Source: Helicobacter pylori (GTDB lineage Bacteria; Campylobacterota; Campylobacteria; Campylobacterales; Helicobacteraceae). From it: 64,000 nucleotides of DNA. Made by a program: the position numbers and the translations under genes. Positions 27,256 to 35,026 of the stretch are shown here, piece by piece. The stretch spans positions 248,001-312,000 of the forward strand of contig NZ_CP011486.1 of the NCBI RefSeq assembly GCF_001653455.1. Reading direction: 5' to 3'. The notes below the pieces were generated by a model, which saw nothing but the letters and a program-made list of their open reading frames with translations, ran no database searches and was not told where the DNA came from. The number at the start of each line of letters is the position of its first letter. Position 1 is the first letter of the stretch.

Positions 27256-27918
27256 TTGAGCTTAAAAATTTTCAGAAAAAATATCGTTTTAAGGATTGTC
27301 CCTCGCTTGGCGTTTGGGGTCCTTTGGTTGTTGCATAAAACTTGCAAAAACCGCTATTTTTTAGCTCAAAATTTAAAAGAAAAACCCTTTATTGTAAGCT
27401 GTTGGCATGGCGAGCTTGGCATGATTGGGTTTGCGTATTTAAGGCTTAAAAAACCTTGTATTTATGTGATTGCAAGCCAGCATTTTGACGGCTCTATTGC
27501 GGCGGTTTTGTTTGAAAGCTTTGGGTTTAAAAATATTAGAGGTTCTAGCAAAAAAGGGGGGGTTAAGGTTTTGATAGAAGGGCTTAAACGCCTAAAAGAG
27601 GGTTATGATGTCGCTATCACGCCTGATGGCCCAAAAGGCCCACGACACAGCATAGCGGATGGGGTGATCGCTTTGGCTCAAAAATCAGGCGTAGGGATTA
27701 GCGCATGTCGGGTGGTTTGCAAAAACGCATGGCAGTTGAACACTTGGGATAAATTTGAAATCCCTAAACCTTTTAGCGAAGTGCATTACTACATGCTAGA
27801 ATCTGTAATCATCCCTAAAGAATGGGATCTTTCAAAGGCTAAAGAATTTTTAAAAACGCGCATGGATTCTTGCAATACGGAATTACAAGAGTCTCACACA
27901 AAGGATTTGGGTGCTTAA
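27256..27918 (+). CDS. lpxJ: Lipid A late acyltransferase LpxJ (DUF374)
   Basis: This 220-residue membrane-associated protein is of the DUF374 type. The acyltransferase-like signatures are SCWHGELGMIGFAYLRL (around residues 48-64), a His-based motif, and AITPDGPKGPRHSIADGVI (near 115-133). In Epsilonproteobacteria this family contains LpxJ, a secondary acyltransferase that acts on lipid A before Kdo addition. The recalled genomic position of the H. pylori lpxJ matches this gene. Start TTG is followed by a hydrophobic, basic N-terminus. It is the first gene of the run into the PilMNO-like trio, overlapping it by 8 bases. Confidence 0.8.
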   Translation: MSLKIFRKNIVLRIVPRLAFGVLWLLHKTCKNRYFLAQNLKEKPFIVSCWHGELGMIGFAYLRLKKPCIYVIASQHFDGSIAAVLFESFGFKNIRGSSKKGGVKVLIEGLKRLKEGYDVAITPDGPKGPRHSIADGVIALAQKSGVGISACRVVCKNAWQLNTWDKFEIPKPFSEVHYYMLESVIIPKEWDLSKAKEFLKTRMDSCNTELQESHTKDLGA

Positions 27919-28894
27919 AGGGTTAAAAAAAGCGTTTAAAGAGAAGTTTTGCTCTCAAGTGTATATCTCTTTTAATGTGGATCACAACCTTTTATCTGCT
28001 CAAATTTTAAGGATTAAAAACCACCGCATTAAAGAGAAATTTTTTAAAACTTTTGAGACGAAAGTGGAAACAAAAAACGGCGAAGTCCCCATTCAAGCTT
28101 TAAAAATCGCCAGAAGTTATAGCCAAAAATACCCCTATACTTATTTTAGCGCGATGGTTAAAGCCAAAGAGATTTTATGCGAAAAGCAAGCGTTTGAACA
28201 AATCAAGCGAGAAAATCAGGATTATCAAACTTGTGAAGTCAATCAAAAATATTGCGTTTATGTGGAATCTAAGGATTTTTTAAAGGATTTTAAGCGTTTT
28301 AAGGTCCAGGATGTGGATTTTTTGTTTTCGCCTTTTAGCCTTATTTATGAATTTGTGCACGACAAGTTAGAAGAAAAGCCGTTGTTGTATTTGCTTTTGG
28401 AGCGTTCAAGGTTTTATTTTTTGATTGCGGATAAAAAAGAGATTTTTTTAGCCCAATCTATGTTTTTAGAAGAACAACCTGAAGAGTTTATAGAGAGCAA
28501 AGAAGAAGATTCTATGGAAATGAGTAATGAGGCTGTGAATTTGTTTTTGAGTGAAATCCAAGAAGATATTGACAGCCTTGAAGAAGCGATAGGCCTAGAT
28601 AGCAGTAAGGATAATAGCGAAAAAATGACAGAGGACGCTTATAGTTTGATTGAAGGCATGACGAATATCCCCTTGATTGCAGATGTTTTGCAAGAGGGTT
28701 TGCGCAGCGTTTATCATTCTAGGGATATAGATTTTGTGGAAAAAGTGGTTGTTTTGGATAGCTGTCAGATCCATCAAAAAGCGTTAATGCATTTGCAAGA
28801 AACTTTGATGATGGAAGTGAGTAGGTTGGATTTTTCTTTAGTGGAACAATTGAATGTTTTAGCGCGCATGGAGAATGAAAAGCATGCGTTTTAG
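27911..28894 (+). CDS. PilM-like degenerate actin-fold protein
   Basis: This 327-residue soluble protein has a start GTG inside the end of lpxJ. Its two halves alternate strands and helices as in an actin-like ATPase (QVYISFNVDHNLLSAQILRI at the N-terminus, KPLLYLLLERSRFYFLIADK near 156-175). I do not see intact nucleotide-binding motifs. An acidic stretch (EEQPEEFIESKEEDSMEMSN) lies near 196-215. The following two genes each encode a short-tailed single-helix membrane protein of PilN and PilO build, which makes PilM the best reading. The PilM call is mainly by gene order and size. Confidence 0.6.
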   Translation: MLKGLKKAFKEKFCSQVYISFNVDHNLLSAQILRIKNHRIKEKFFKTFETKVETKNGEVPIQALKIARSYSQKYPYTYFSAMVKAKEILCEKQAFEQIKRENQDYQTCEVNQKYCVYVESKDFLKDFKRFKVQDVDFLFSPFSLIYEFVHDKLEEKPLLYLLLERSRFYFLIADKKEIFLAQSMFLEEQPEEFIESKEEDSMEMSNEAVNLFLSEIQEDIDSLEEAIGLDSSKDNSEKMTEDAYSLIEGMTNIPLIADVLQEGLRSVYHSRDIDFVEKVVVLDSCQIHQKALMHLQETLMMEVSRLDFSLVEQLNVLARMENEKHAF

Positions 28895-29417
28895 TTACAT
28901 TGAACCAAGAGCGAAATACCTTATCAGCAAGCTTTCTAAAATTTGGGTTTTTTACATTTTTTTATCTTTTGCGGTAATAGGGGGGTTAGTGTGGTTTATG
29001 CATAACGCCATTAAAAGCACTCAAGATAACGCGTCTGATTTAACGATCCAAGAAAAGCTTTACCGCCATGAAATCAGCCGCTTGCAGGTAAAGACTGATG
29101 AAACCCTAAAGCTCATTAAAGAAGCCAAAAAGCGTTTGAATTACAATGATGATATACGAGATGTTTTGCAAGGGCTTTTGAATATTGTTCCAGATCTCAT
29201 CACTATTAATAGCATTGAAATAGACCAACAAAGCGTGGTGGTGAGCGGTAAAACCCCTTCTAAAGAAGCCTTTTATTTTTTATTCCAAAACAAGTTAAGC
29301 CCCATGTTTGATTATTCTAGGGCGGAATTTTTCCCCTTAAGCGATGGGTGGTTTAATTTTGTTTCCACCAATTTTTCTAATTCCTTGTTGATAAAAAACC
29401 CGGAGTCCATTAAATGA
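28875..29417 (+). CDS. PilN-like inner-membrane protein
   Basis: This 180-residue protein has a short cytoplasmic N-terminus (MRFSYIEPRAKYLISK) and one membrane helix (about 25-44). A periplasmic coiled coil follows (IQEKLYRHEISRLQVKTDET), then a ferredoxin-like alpha/beta domain (VPDLITINSIEIDQQSVVVS). This is the PilN layout, including the N-terminal segment that binds PilM in pilus systems. It overlaps the previous gene by 20 bases and the next by 4, so the three are translationally linked. Confidence 0.65.
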   Translation: MKSMRFSYIEPRAKYLISKLSKIWVFYIFLSFAVIGGLVWFMHNAIKSTQDNASDLTIQEKLYRHEISRLQVKTDETLKLIKEAKKRLNYNDDIRDVLQGLLNIVPDLITINSIEIDQQSVVVSGKTPSKEAFYFLFQNKLSPMFDYSRAEFFPLSDGWFNFVSTNFSNSLLIKNPESIK

Positions 29418-29953
29418 AACCATTGCATTTTTCACACCTAGACAGAGAGCAATCAGGCGATGTGGGTTTTATCATTAAAAACCTTGTTTTTTTGGGGATT
29501 TTTTCCTTATTTGGTTGGCTCAATACCGAGTATTTTCTATGGCCTAGCATGCTGGAATTAAAAAAAATCCTTTTAGAAGAAAATCGTAAAAAAAGCGTTT
29601 TGGAATACGCGCAAAGGCATTTTGAAACCGCTCTAGCAAACTATCGCAGTCAAAAAGAAACGGGTGAATCCTTATTAAAGATTTTTAATGATGAAGAGTC
29701 TAGGCGGATTTTAGAAAAGATTTTAAAAAAATGTTTTGATGTTTATAAAATCAAACCCTTACTCTCTCAAAATCCCTCTCAAAAAACCCAATTTTTCATC
29801 ATGGCTAGAGCGAGCGAATTAGAAAAAACCTATCTTTTTTTCACTTTGCTCAACAAATATTTACCCAGCGCTCAAAGCCAATTACCCTTAAAGATTTCTA
29901 AAGATAATGAAGGGCTGTTGGTGCAATTTAGCGTGAGTATTGATTTCCAGTAA
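29414..29953 (+). CDS. PilO-like inner-membrane protein
   Basis: This 179-residue protein has a short N-terminus and one membrane helix (about 21-45, IIKNLVFLGIFSLFGWLNTE). A coiled coil follows (ELKKILLEENRKKSVLEYAQ), then a C-terminal alpha/beta domain (TQFFIMARASELEKTYLFFT). The build matches PilO, the usual dimer partner of PilN. PilMNO-like proteins have been reported as parts of the cage around the flagellar motor in Helicobacter, which would explain such genes in a bacterium without evident type IV pili. The gene overlaps its upstream neighbour by 4 bases. Confidence 0.65.
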   Translation: MKPLHFSHLDREQSGDVGFIIKNLVFLGIFSLFGWLNTEYFLWPSMLELKKILLEENRKKSVLEYAQRHFETALANYRSQKETGESLLKIFNDEESRRILEKILKKCFDVYKIKPLLSQNPSQKTQFFIMARASELEKTYLFFTLLNKYLPSAQSQLPLKISKDNEGLLVQFSVSIDFQ

Positions 29954-29969
29954 AATGATAGGGAGTTTG

Positions 29970-30368
29970 ATGCAAGGTTTTGATTTTAGTTTTAATCATA
30001 AGGCATGCGAGGGTTGTGGGGCGAAGTGTTGCGTGGGGGAAAGCGGGTATATTTTTTTGAATATCCAAGAAATGCAAACAATTAGCGCTTTTTTACAATT
30101 GGAATTAGAAGAATTTAGTCAAAAATATGTTAAAAAGGTGGGGTATAAGTTCTCTTTATTAGAAAAAGACGCTAAAGATTTGGGTTTGGCGTGCGTGTTT
30201 TTGGATTTAGAGACGAAAAAATGCCAGATTTATAGCGTGCGCCCCAAACAATGCCAAACTTTTCCGTTTTGGGAGGGCGTGAAAACTTTTTCTAAAGAGC
30301 AAAAGGAAGCTTTTTGCAAAAGCTGTCCGGGCATCACACAAAAAACCAAAGAGACTAAAGTGCGCTAA
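29970..30368 (+). CDS. YkgJ-type Cys-cluster protein
   Basis: This 132-residue protein starts from ATG 29970, preceded by GGGAG. A longer version from TTG 29940 lacks a ribosome site. It carries the metal- or cluster-binding pattern of the YkgJ/UPF0153 family: ACEGCGAKCCVGESG near the N-terminus, then ACVFLDLETKKCQIYSVRP, QCQTFPFW and FCKSC toward the end. Eight Cys in these positions suggest a zinc or iron-sulphur site. The function of this family is unknown. It follows the PilO-like gene closely, possibly in the same transcript. Confidence 0.8.
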   Translation: MQGFDFSFNHKACEGCGAKCCVGESGYIFLNIQEMQTISAFLQLELEEFSQKYVKKVGYKFSLLEKDAKDLGLACVFLDLETKKCQIYSVRPKQCQTFPFWEGVKTFSKEQKEAFCKSCPGITQKTKETKVR

Positions 30369-30404
30369 AATTCACCTTAGTTATACAAAAAAGGAAATAA
30401 AGTA

Positions 30405-31700
30405 ATGGATATTCCAATAAAGAAAAGATTTTTAACGAGTTTATTGTTTTTTAGCCTGTTTTCTTACCTCAAGGCTGAAACCCTTTCAGAAGATCATCAA
30501 ATTTTATTGAGTTCAGACGCTTTCCATAGAGGGGATTTTGCAGCCGCTCAAAAAGGCTATATGAATCTCTATAAACAAACCAATAAAGTGGTGTATGCTA
30601 AAGAAGCGGCCATTTCAGCGGCGAGTTTAGGGGATATTAAAACGGCGATGCATTTAGCCATGCTCTATCAAAAAATCACCAATAATCGTAATGATATTTC
30701 TATCAATAAGATTTTAGTGGATGGCTATGTGCAAATGGGGCAAATTGATAAGGCGATTGAATTGTTGCACAAAATCCGTAAAGAAGAAAAGACTATAGCC
30801 ACAGACAATGTGTTAGGGACTTTGTATTTGACGCAAAAGCGTTTGGATAAGGCTTTCCCCTTATTGAATAAGTTTTATAATGCCGTGCATGATGAAGACA
30901 GCCTGGAAAAACTCATTACGATTTATTTTTTACAAAATCGTAAAAAAGAGGGCTTGGATTTGTTGCAATCCCACATAGATAGGTATGGCTGCTCAGAGCA
31001 ATTGTGCCAAAAAGCGCTCAACACTTTCACGCAATTTAATGAGTTGGATTTGGCTAAAACCACTTTCGCTCGCTTGTATGAAAAAAACCCTATCGTTCAA
31101 AACGCCCAGTTTTACATAGGGGTGTTAATCCTGTTAAAAGAGTTTGATAAAGCCCAACAGATCGCAGAATTGTTCCCCTTTGACAGGCGTTTATTGTTAG
31201 ATTTATACACCGCGCAAAAGAAATTCGCTCAAGCTTCCAAACAGGCTTCTTTAATCTATGAAGAAAAAAAAGATCCTAAATTTTTAGGTTTAGAGGCGAT
31301 TTATCATTATGAGAGTTTGAGCGCGAATAATAAAAGGCTCACCAAAGAAGAGATGCTACCCATCATTCAAAAATTAGAGCAAGCCACTAAAGAGCGCCAG
31401 GCATGGCTTGCTAAAACCAAAGACAAAGAAGACGCCCAAGACGCTTTCTTTTATAATTTTTTAGGGTATTCTTTAATAGATTATGACATGGATGTTAAAA
31501 GGGGCATGGATTTTGTGAGAAAGGCCTTAGCCCTAGATTCTGGCTCAGTGCTTTATTTGGACTCTTTAGCGTGGGGTTATTACAAATTAGGGAATTGTTT
31601 GGAAGCTAAAAAAATCTTTTCTAGCATCGCTAAAGAGTCTATCCAAGCTGAACCTGAATTGAAAGAGCATAATAAGATCATTCAAGAATGCAAGAAATAA
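30405..31700 (+). CDS. Secreted TPR-repeat protein
   Basis: This 431-residue protein has a signal peptide (FLTSLLFFSLFSYLKA, cleavage before ETLSED) and then helical pairs of TPR type throughout (for example KGYMNLYKQTNKVVYAKEAA, DNVLGTLYLTQKRLDKAFPL, VLYLDSLAWGYYKLGNCLEA). It is probably periplasmic. As I recall it, the locus at this position was once labelled an AddB nuclease. I see no Walker, helicase or nuclease motif, so that label does not fit. The neighbours suggest envelope or motor assembly, but function is open. The next gene begins inside its last codons. Confidence 0.8.
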   Translation: MDIPIKKRFLTSLLFFSLFSYLKAETLSEDHQILLSSDAFHRGDFAAAQKGYMNLYKQTNKVVYAKEAAISAASLGDIKTAMHLAMLYQKITNNRNDISINKILVDGYVQMGQIDKAIELLHKIRKEEKTIATDNVLGTLYLTQKRLDKAFPLLNKFYNAVHDEDSLEKLITIYFLQNRKKEGLDLLQSHIDRYGCSEQLCQKALNTFTQFNELDLAKTTFARLYEKNPIVQNAQFYIGVLILLKEFDKAQQIAELFPFDRRLLLDLYTAQKKFAQASKQASLIYEEKKDPKFLGLEAIYHYESLSANNKRLTKEEMLPIIQKLEQATKERQAWLAKTKDKEDAQDAFFYNFLGYSLIDYDMDVKRGMDFVRKALALDSGSVLYLDSLAWGYYKLGNCLEAKKIFSSIAKESIQAEPELKEHNKIIQECKK

Positions 31701-32245
31701 GGATTTTAGAGAATTTGCAAAAAAGCCTGGCCTTAAAAGAGGGCATGCTCTCTTATGAAATGCTGGGCAAAAGTTTGTCGTATAACCCTTACTTGCCCAG
31801 AGTCATTTCTCAAACTAAAGACTATGTTTTTGTAACTCCTAGTGAGGTTTTAGAAAGGCTTTTACAAGAAAACGCCCGCACCGATTGCGTCATCATTAAT
31901 TTCAAAGGCTTGTATGAATTAGGCGCGCCAAGCGTGTTTGATCTAGAAGTTTTAGGGTTGTTGCGCCGCCATGCAAGCTCTGTGATAGTCCAAGAGGATT
32001 TTTTTATCAGCCACTACCAGCTTTTAGAATCGCTTGTTCAAGGCGCTGATGGGGTCATTTTAGACGAAGAGCTTTTGAAAGAGGATTTAAAGGGCATGAT
32101 AGATTTTGCTTGCCGTTTGGGCTTGAGAGTGTTTGTGGAAACCGACAAGCAAGATTATACTTTTTTAAAAAATTTAGGGGCTTTAGGGGTGCTAGAAAAA
32201 GTCTCCCATTCTCATAATGAGAAAAAAATAGTCTTTTTAGATTGA
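31688..32245 (+). CDS. TrpC-like (indole-glycerol-phosphate synthase fold) fragment protein
   Basis: This 185-residue protein overlaps the TPR gene by 13 bases. Its second half reads like part of a beta/alpha barrel of the indole-3-glycerol-phosphate synthase family: VQGADGVILDEELLKEDLKG, then FACRLGLRVFVETDKQDYTF, then LGALGVLEKV. The protein is about 70 residues shorter than TrpC. I do not see the catalytic Lys/Glu set or the terminal phosphate-binding Gly loop, so enzymatic activity is doubtful. It has a clean frame and a ferredoxin gene follows. Role unknown. Confidence 0.55.
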   Translation: MQEIRILENLQKSLALKEGMLSYEMLGKSLSYNPYLPRVISQTKDYVFVTPSEVLERLLQENARTDCVIINFKGLYELGAPSVFDLEVLGLLRRHASSVIVQEDFFISHYQLLESLVQGADGVILDEELLKEDLKGMIDFACRLGLRVFVETDKQDYTFLKNLGALGVLEKVSHSHNEKKIVFLD

Positions 32246-32300
32246 ATTTTAAGCTAATTTTGAGTAAAAATCGTATTCAAACTTTTTAAAAGGAGTTGTC

Positions 32301-32552
32301 ATGTCATTATTGGTGAATGATGAATGCATTGCATGCGATGCTTGCAGAGAAGAATGCCCTAGTGAGGCGATTGAAGAGGGCGATCCTATTTATAATATTG
32401 ATCCGGATCGATGCACGGAGTGTTATGGGTATTCTGATGAGCCAAGTTGCGTGAGCGTTTGCCCTGTAGATGCGATTTTGCCGGATCCTAACAATGCAGA
32501 AAGCACAGAGGAATTGAAATACAAATACGAAAGCTTGCAAGAGCGAGATTAA
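32301..32552 (+). CDS. fdx: 2[4Fe-4S] ferredoxin, Allochromatium type
   Basis: This 83-residue ferredoxin has cluster I ligands in CIACDACREECP and cluster II ligands in CTECYGYSDEPSCVSVCP. The second motif has eight residues between its second and third Cys instead of two, the mark of the Alvin (Allochromatium) type with low-potential clusters. A C-terminal extension (NAESTEELKYKYESLQERD) is also typical of that group. It carries electrons in central metabolism; the partner is not shown here. A strong AAAAGGAG precedes the ATG and gppA follows 12 bases later. Confidence 0.93.
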   Translation: MSLLVNDECIACDACREECPSEAIEEGDPIYNIDPDRCTECYGYSDEPSCVSVCPVDAILPDPNNAESTEELKYKYESLQERD

Positions 32553-32564
32553 AGGCTATTTATA

Positions 32565-34019
32565 ATGGCTAAAATCACAACCGTGATTGATATAGGATCT
32601 AATTCAGTGCGTTTGGCTATCTTTAAAAAGACGAGCCAGTTTGGGTTTTACTTGCTTTTTGAGACTAAATCTAGGGTTAGAATTTCTGAGGGCTGTTATG
32701 CGTTTAAAGGGGTTTTGCAAGAAATCCCCATGCAAAGAGCCATCAAAGCCTTGAGTGAGTTTAAAGAAATCGCCCTCAAATACAAAAGCAAAAAAATCCT
32801 GTGCGTGGCGACTTCAGCGGTGCGCGATGCTCCTAACAGATTGGAGTTTGCAGCAAGGGTGAAAAAGGCTTGCGGTTTGCAAATCAAAATCATTGACGGG
32901 CAAAAAGAAGCGCTCTATGGCGGGATTGCGTGCGCGAATTTGTTGCATAAAAATTCAGGGATCACGATAGATATTGGAGGGGGTAGCACCGAGTGCGCGT
33001 TGATTGAAAAAGGCAAGATTAAGGATCTCATTTCGCTTGATGTTGGCACGATTCGCATCAAAGAAATGTTTTTAGACAAGGCCTTAGATGTCAAATTGGC
33101 TAAAGCCTTTATCCAAAAAGAGGTTTCTAAATTACCCTTTAAGCATAAAAACGCCTTTGGGGTGGGGGGGACGATCAGGGCGTTGAGTAAGGTGTTGATG
33201 AAGCGTTTTGAATACCCTATTGATTCTTTGCATGGTTATGAAATAGACGTGCATAAAAATTTAGCGTTCATTGAAAAAATCGTCATGCTTGAAGAAGACA
33301 AATTACGGCTTTTAGGGGTGAATGAAGAGCGTTTGGATAGCATCAGGAGCGGGGCTTTGATTTTATCAGTTGTGTTGGAGCATTTAAAAACTTCCTTGAT
33401 GATCACCAGTGGCGTAGGGGTGAGAGAAGGCGTGTTTTTAAGCGATTTATTACGAAACCATTACCATAAATTCCCCCCCAATATCAACCCCTCTTTAATC
33501 TCTTTAAAAGATCGCTTTTTACCCCATGAAAAGCACAGCCAAAAAGTCAAAAAAGAATGCGTGAAATTGTTTGAAGCCCTATCGCCTTTGCATAAAATAG
33601 ATGAAAAATACCTTTTCCATTTAAAGATCGCCGGAGAATTAGCGAGCATGGGTAAGATTTTAAGCGTCTATTTAGCCCATAGACACAGCGCCTATTTTAT
33701 TTTAAACGCTTTGAGTTATGGCTTTAGCCACCAAGACAGGGCGATCATTTGCTTATTAGCGCAATTCAGCCATAAAAAAATCCCTAAAGACAACGCTATC
33801 GCTCATATGAGCGCGATGATGCCAAGCCTTTTGACCCTACAATGGCTGAGCTTTATCCTTTCTTTAGCTGAAAATTTGTGCGTTACAGACAGCCACCATT
33901 TAAAATACACGCTAGAAAAAAACAAGCTTATTATCCACTCTAATGATGCGCTTTATTTAGCTAGAGAAATGCTGCCTAAACTCATCAAGCCCATTCCTTT
34001 GATGATAGAGTTTGCTTGA
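32565..34019 (+). CDS. gppA: Exopolyphosphatase / (p)ppGpp 5'-phosphohydrolase (Ppx/GppA)
   Basis: This 484-residue enzyme of the Ppx/GppA family has an actin-like ATPase fold. The phosphate-binding motifs are VIDIGSNSVRLAIF (residues ~7-20) and ITIDIGGGSTECALIE (near 131-146). The C-terminal ~180 residues are helical, with HD-like His residues, as in longer family members. It would degrade polyphosphate or convert pppGpp to ppGpp and so tune the stringent response. Its stop overlaps the TTG start of waaC. Confidence 0.92.
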   Translation: MAKITTVIDIGSNSVRLAIFKKTSQFGFYLLFETKSRVRISEGCYAFKGVLQEIPMQRAIKALSEFKEIALKYKSKKILCVATSAVRDAPNRLEFAARVKKACGLQIKIIDGQKEALYGGIACANLLHKNSGITIDIGGGSTECALIEKGKIKDLISLDVGTIRIKEMFLDKALDVKLAKAFIQKEVSKLPFKHKNAFGVGGTIRALSKVLMKRFEYPIDSLHGYEIDVHKNLAFIEKIVMLEEDKLRLLGVNEERLDSIRSGALILSVVLEHLKTSLMITSGVGVREGVFLSDLLRNHYHKFPPNINPSLISLKDRFLPHEKHSQKVKKECVKLFEALSPLHKIDEKYLFHLKIAGELASMGKILSVYLAHRHSAYFILNALSYGFSHQDRAIICLLAQFSHKKIPKDNAIAHMSAMMPSLLTLQWLSFILSLAENLCVTDSHHLKYTLEKNKLIIHSNDALYLAREMLPKLIKPIPLMIEFA

Positions 34020-35026
34020 AAATAGCGATTGTCAGGCTTTCAGCGCTTGGGGATATTATCGTGAGTGCGGTGTTTTTAGCGGTAATTAAAGAGCGTTTTA
34101 TTCACGCTCAAATAGAATGGTTTGTAGATGAAAGATTCAGCGCGATTTTAGAACATTCCCCTTATATTGACCAATTACACCCTATCGCTTTAAAAAGCGC
34201 GCTCAAAAGCTTTAACCCTTTGAAGATTTTCAAACTTTTTAAATCTTTAAGAGCTTATGAATACGATATAATCATTGACATGCAAGGCCTGATCAAATCC
34301 GCTCTCATCACGCAATGTTTAAAAGCCCCTAAAAAGGTCGGCTTTGATTACGCTTCAGCTAGAGAGGGTTTGAGCGCGTTGTTTTACTCGCAAAAAGTTT
34401 CTATCGCTTATGAGGAGCCAATTTTAAAGCGCAATTTCACGCTTATCTCTCAAGCCCTAAATTTGCCTAAAAAAGAGATTTCAGAGAGTTTAATCTCTAG
34501 ATCTAAAGTGTTTTCTTACCAAAATTCTCCAAAAATCAATGCGTTAAATTTGAATGAAAATAAGCCTAAAATCCTTTTTGTTTTAGAAACTTCTAAAATC
34601 AATAAAACTTACCCCATAGAGCGCTTTAAAGAGTTAGCGTTAATGTTAGAAAATTTTCAAATTTGCTTGTTATGGCATGCGGATGAAAAAAAAGCGGTCG
34701 CGCTTTATGATGCTTTAAAAAACCAATGCGACATTTTATTGCTCCCTAAACTCACTTTAAACGAAGTTAAGGCGTTGCTTTTTAAAATGGATTTGATTAT
34801 TGGGGGCGATACGGGCATCACGCATTTGGCATGGGCGTTGCAAAAAGCCAGTATCACCCTTTATGGCAACACCCCTATGGAGCGCTTTAAATTAGAAAGC
34901 CCGATCAATATTTCCCTCACCAGCAATGCAAACGCCAGCTATCATAAAAAGGATTTTTCTATCCAAAATATAGAGCCTGAACGCATTAAAGAATGCGTTT
35001 TAAACCTTTTAAAGGAAAAAGAATGA
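34016..35026 (+). CDS. waaC: Lipopolysaccharide heptosyltransferase I
   Basis: This 336-residue glycosyltransferase of family GT9 adds the first heptose to Kdo in the LPS inner core. The N-terminus KIAIVRLSALGDIIVSAVF is the family signature, DIIIDMQGLIKSALI follows near residue 81, and GGDTGITHLAWAL near 262-274 is the sugar-nucleotide site. The start is TTG, overlapping the gppA stop. Its own stop overlaps the ATG of an LpxL-type acyltransferase gene, so core and lipid A steps are coupled in one transcript. Confidence 0.94.
   Translation: MKIAIVRLSALGDIIVSAVFLAVIKERFIHAQIEWFVDERFSAILEHSPYIDQLHPIALKSALKSFNPLKIFKLFKSLRAYEYDIIIDMQGLIKSALITQCLKAPKKVGFDYASAREGLSALFYSQKVSIAYEEPILKRNFTLISQALNLPKKEISESLISRSKVFSYQNSPKINALNLNENKPKILFVLETSKINKTYPIERFKELALMLENFQICLLWHADEKKAVALYDALKNQCDILLLPKLTLNEVKALLFKMDLIIGGDTGITHLAWALQKASITLYGNTPMERFKLESPINISLTSNANASYHKKDFSIQNIEPERIKECVLNLLKEKE

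Noticed and set aside
34993-35022. Upstream ATG for the LpxL-type gene adding 10 residues
   Set aside because: No ribosome site precedes it and it lies inside waaC. ATG 35023 has AAAGG at good spacing and the common ATGA overlap.
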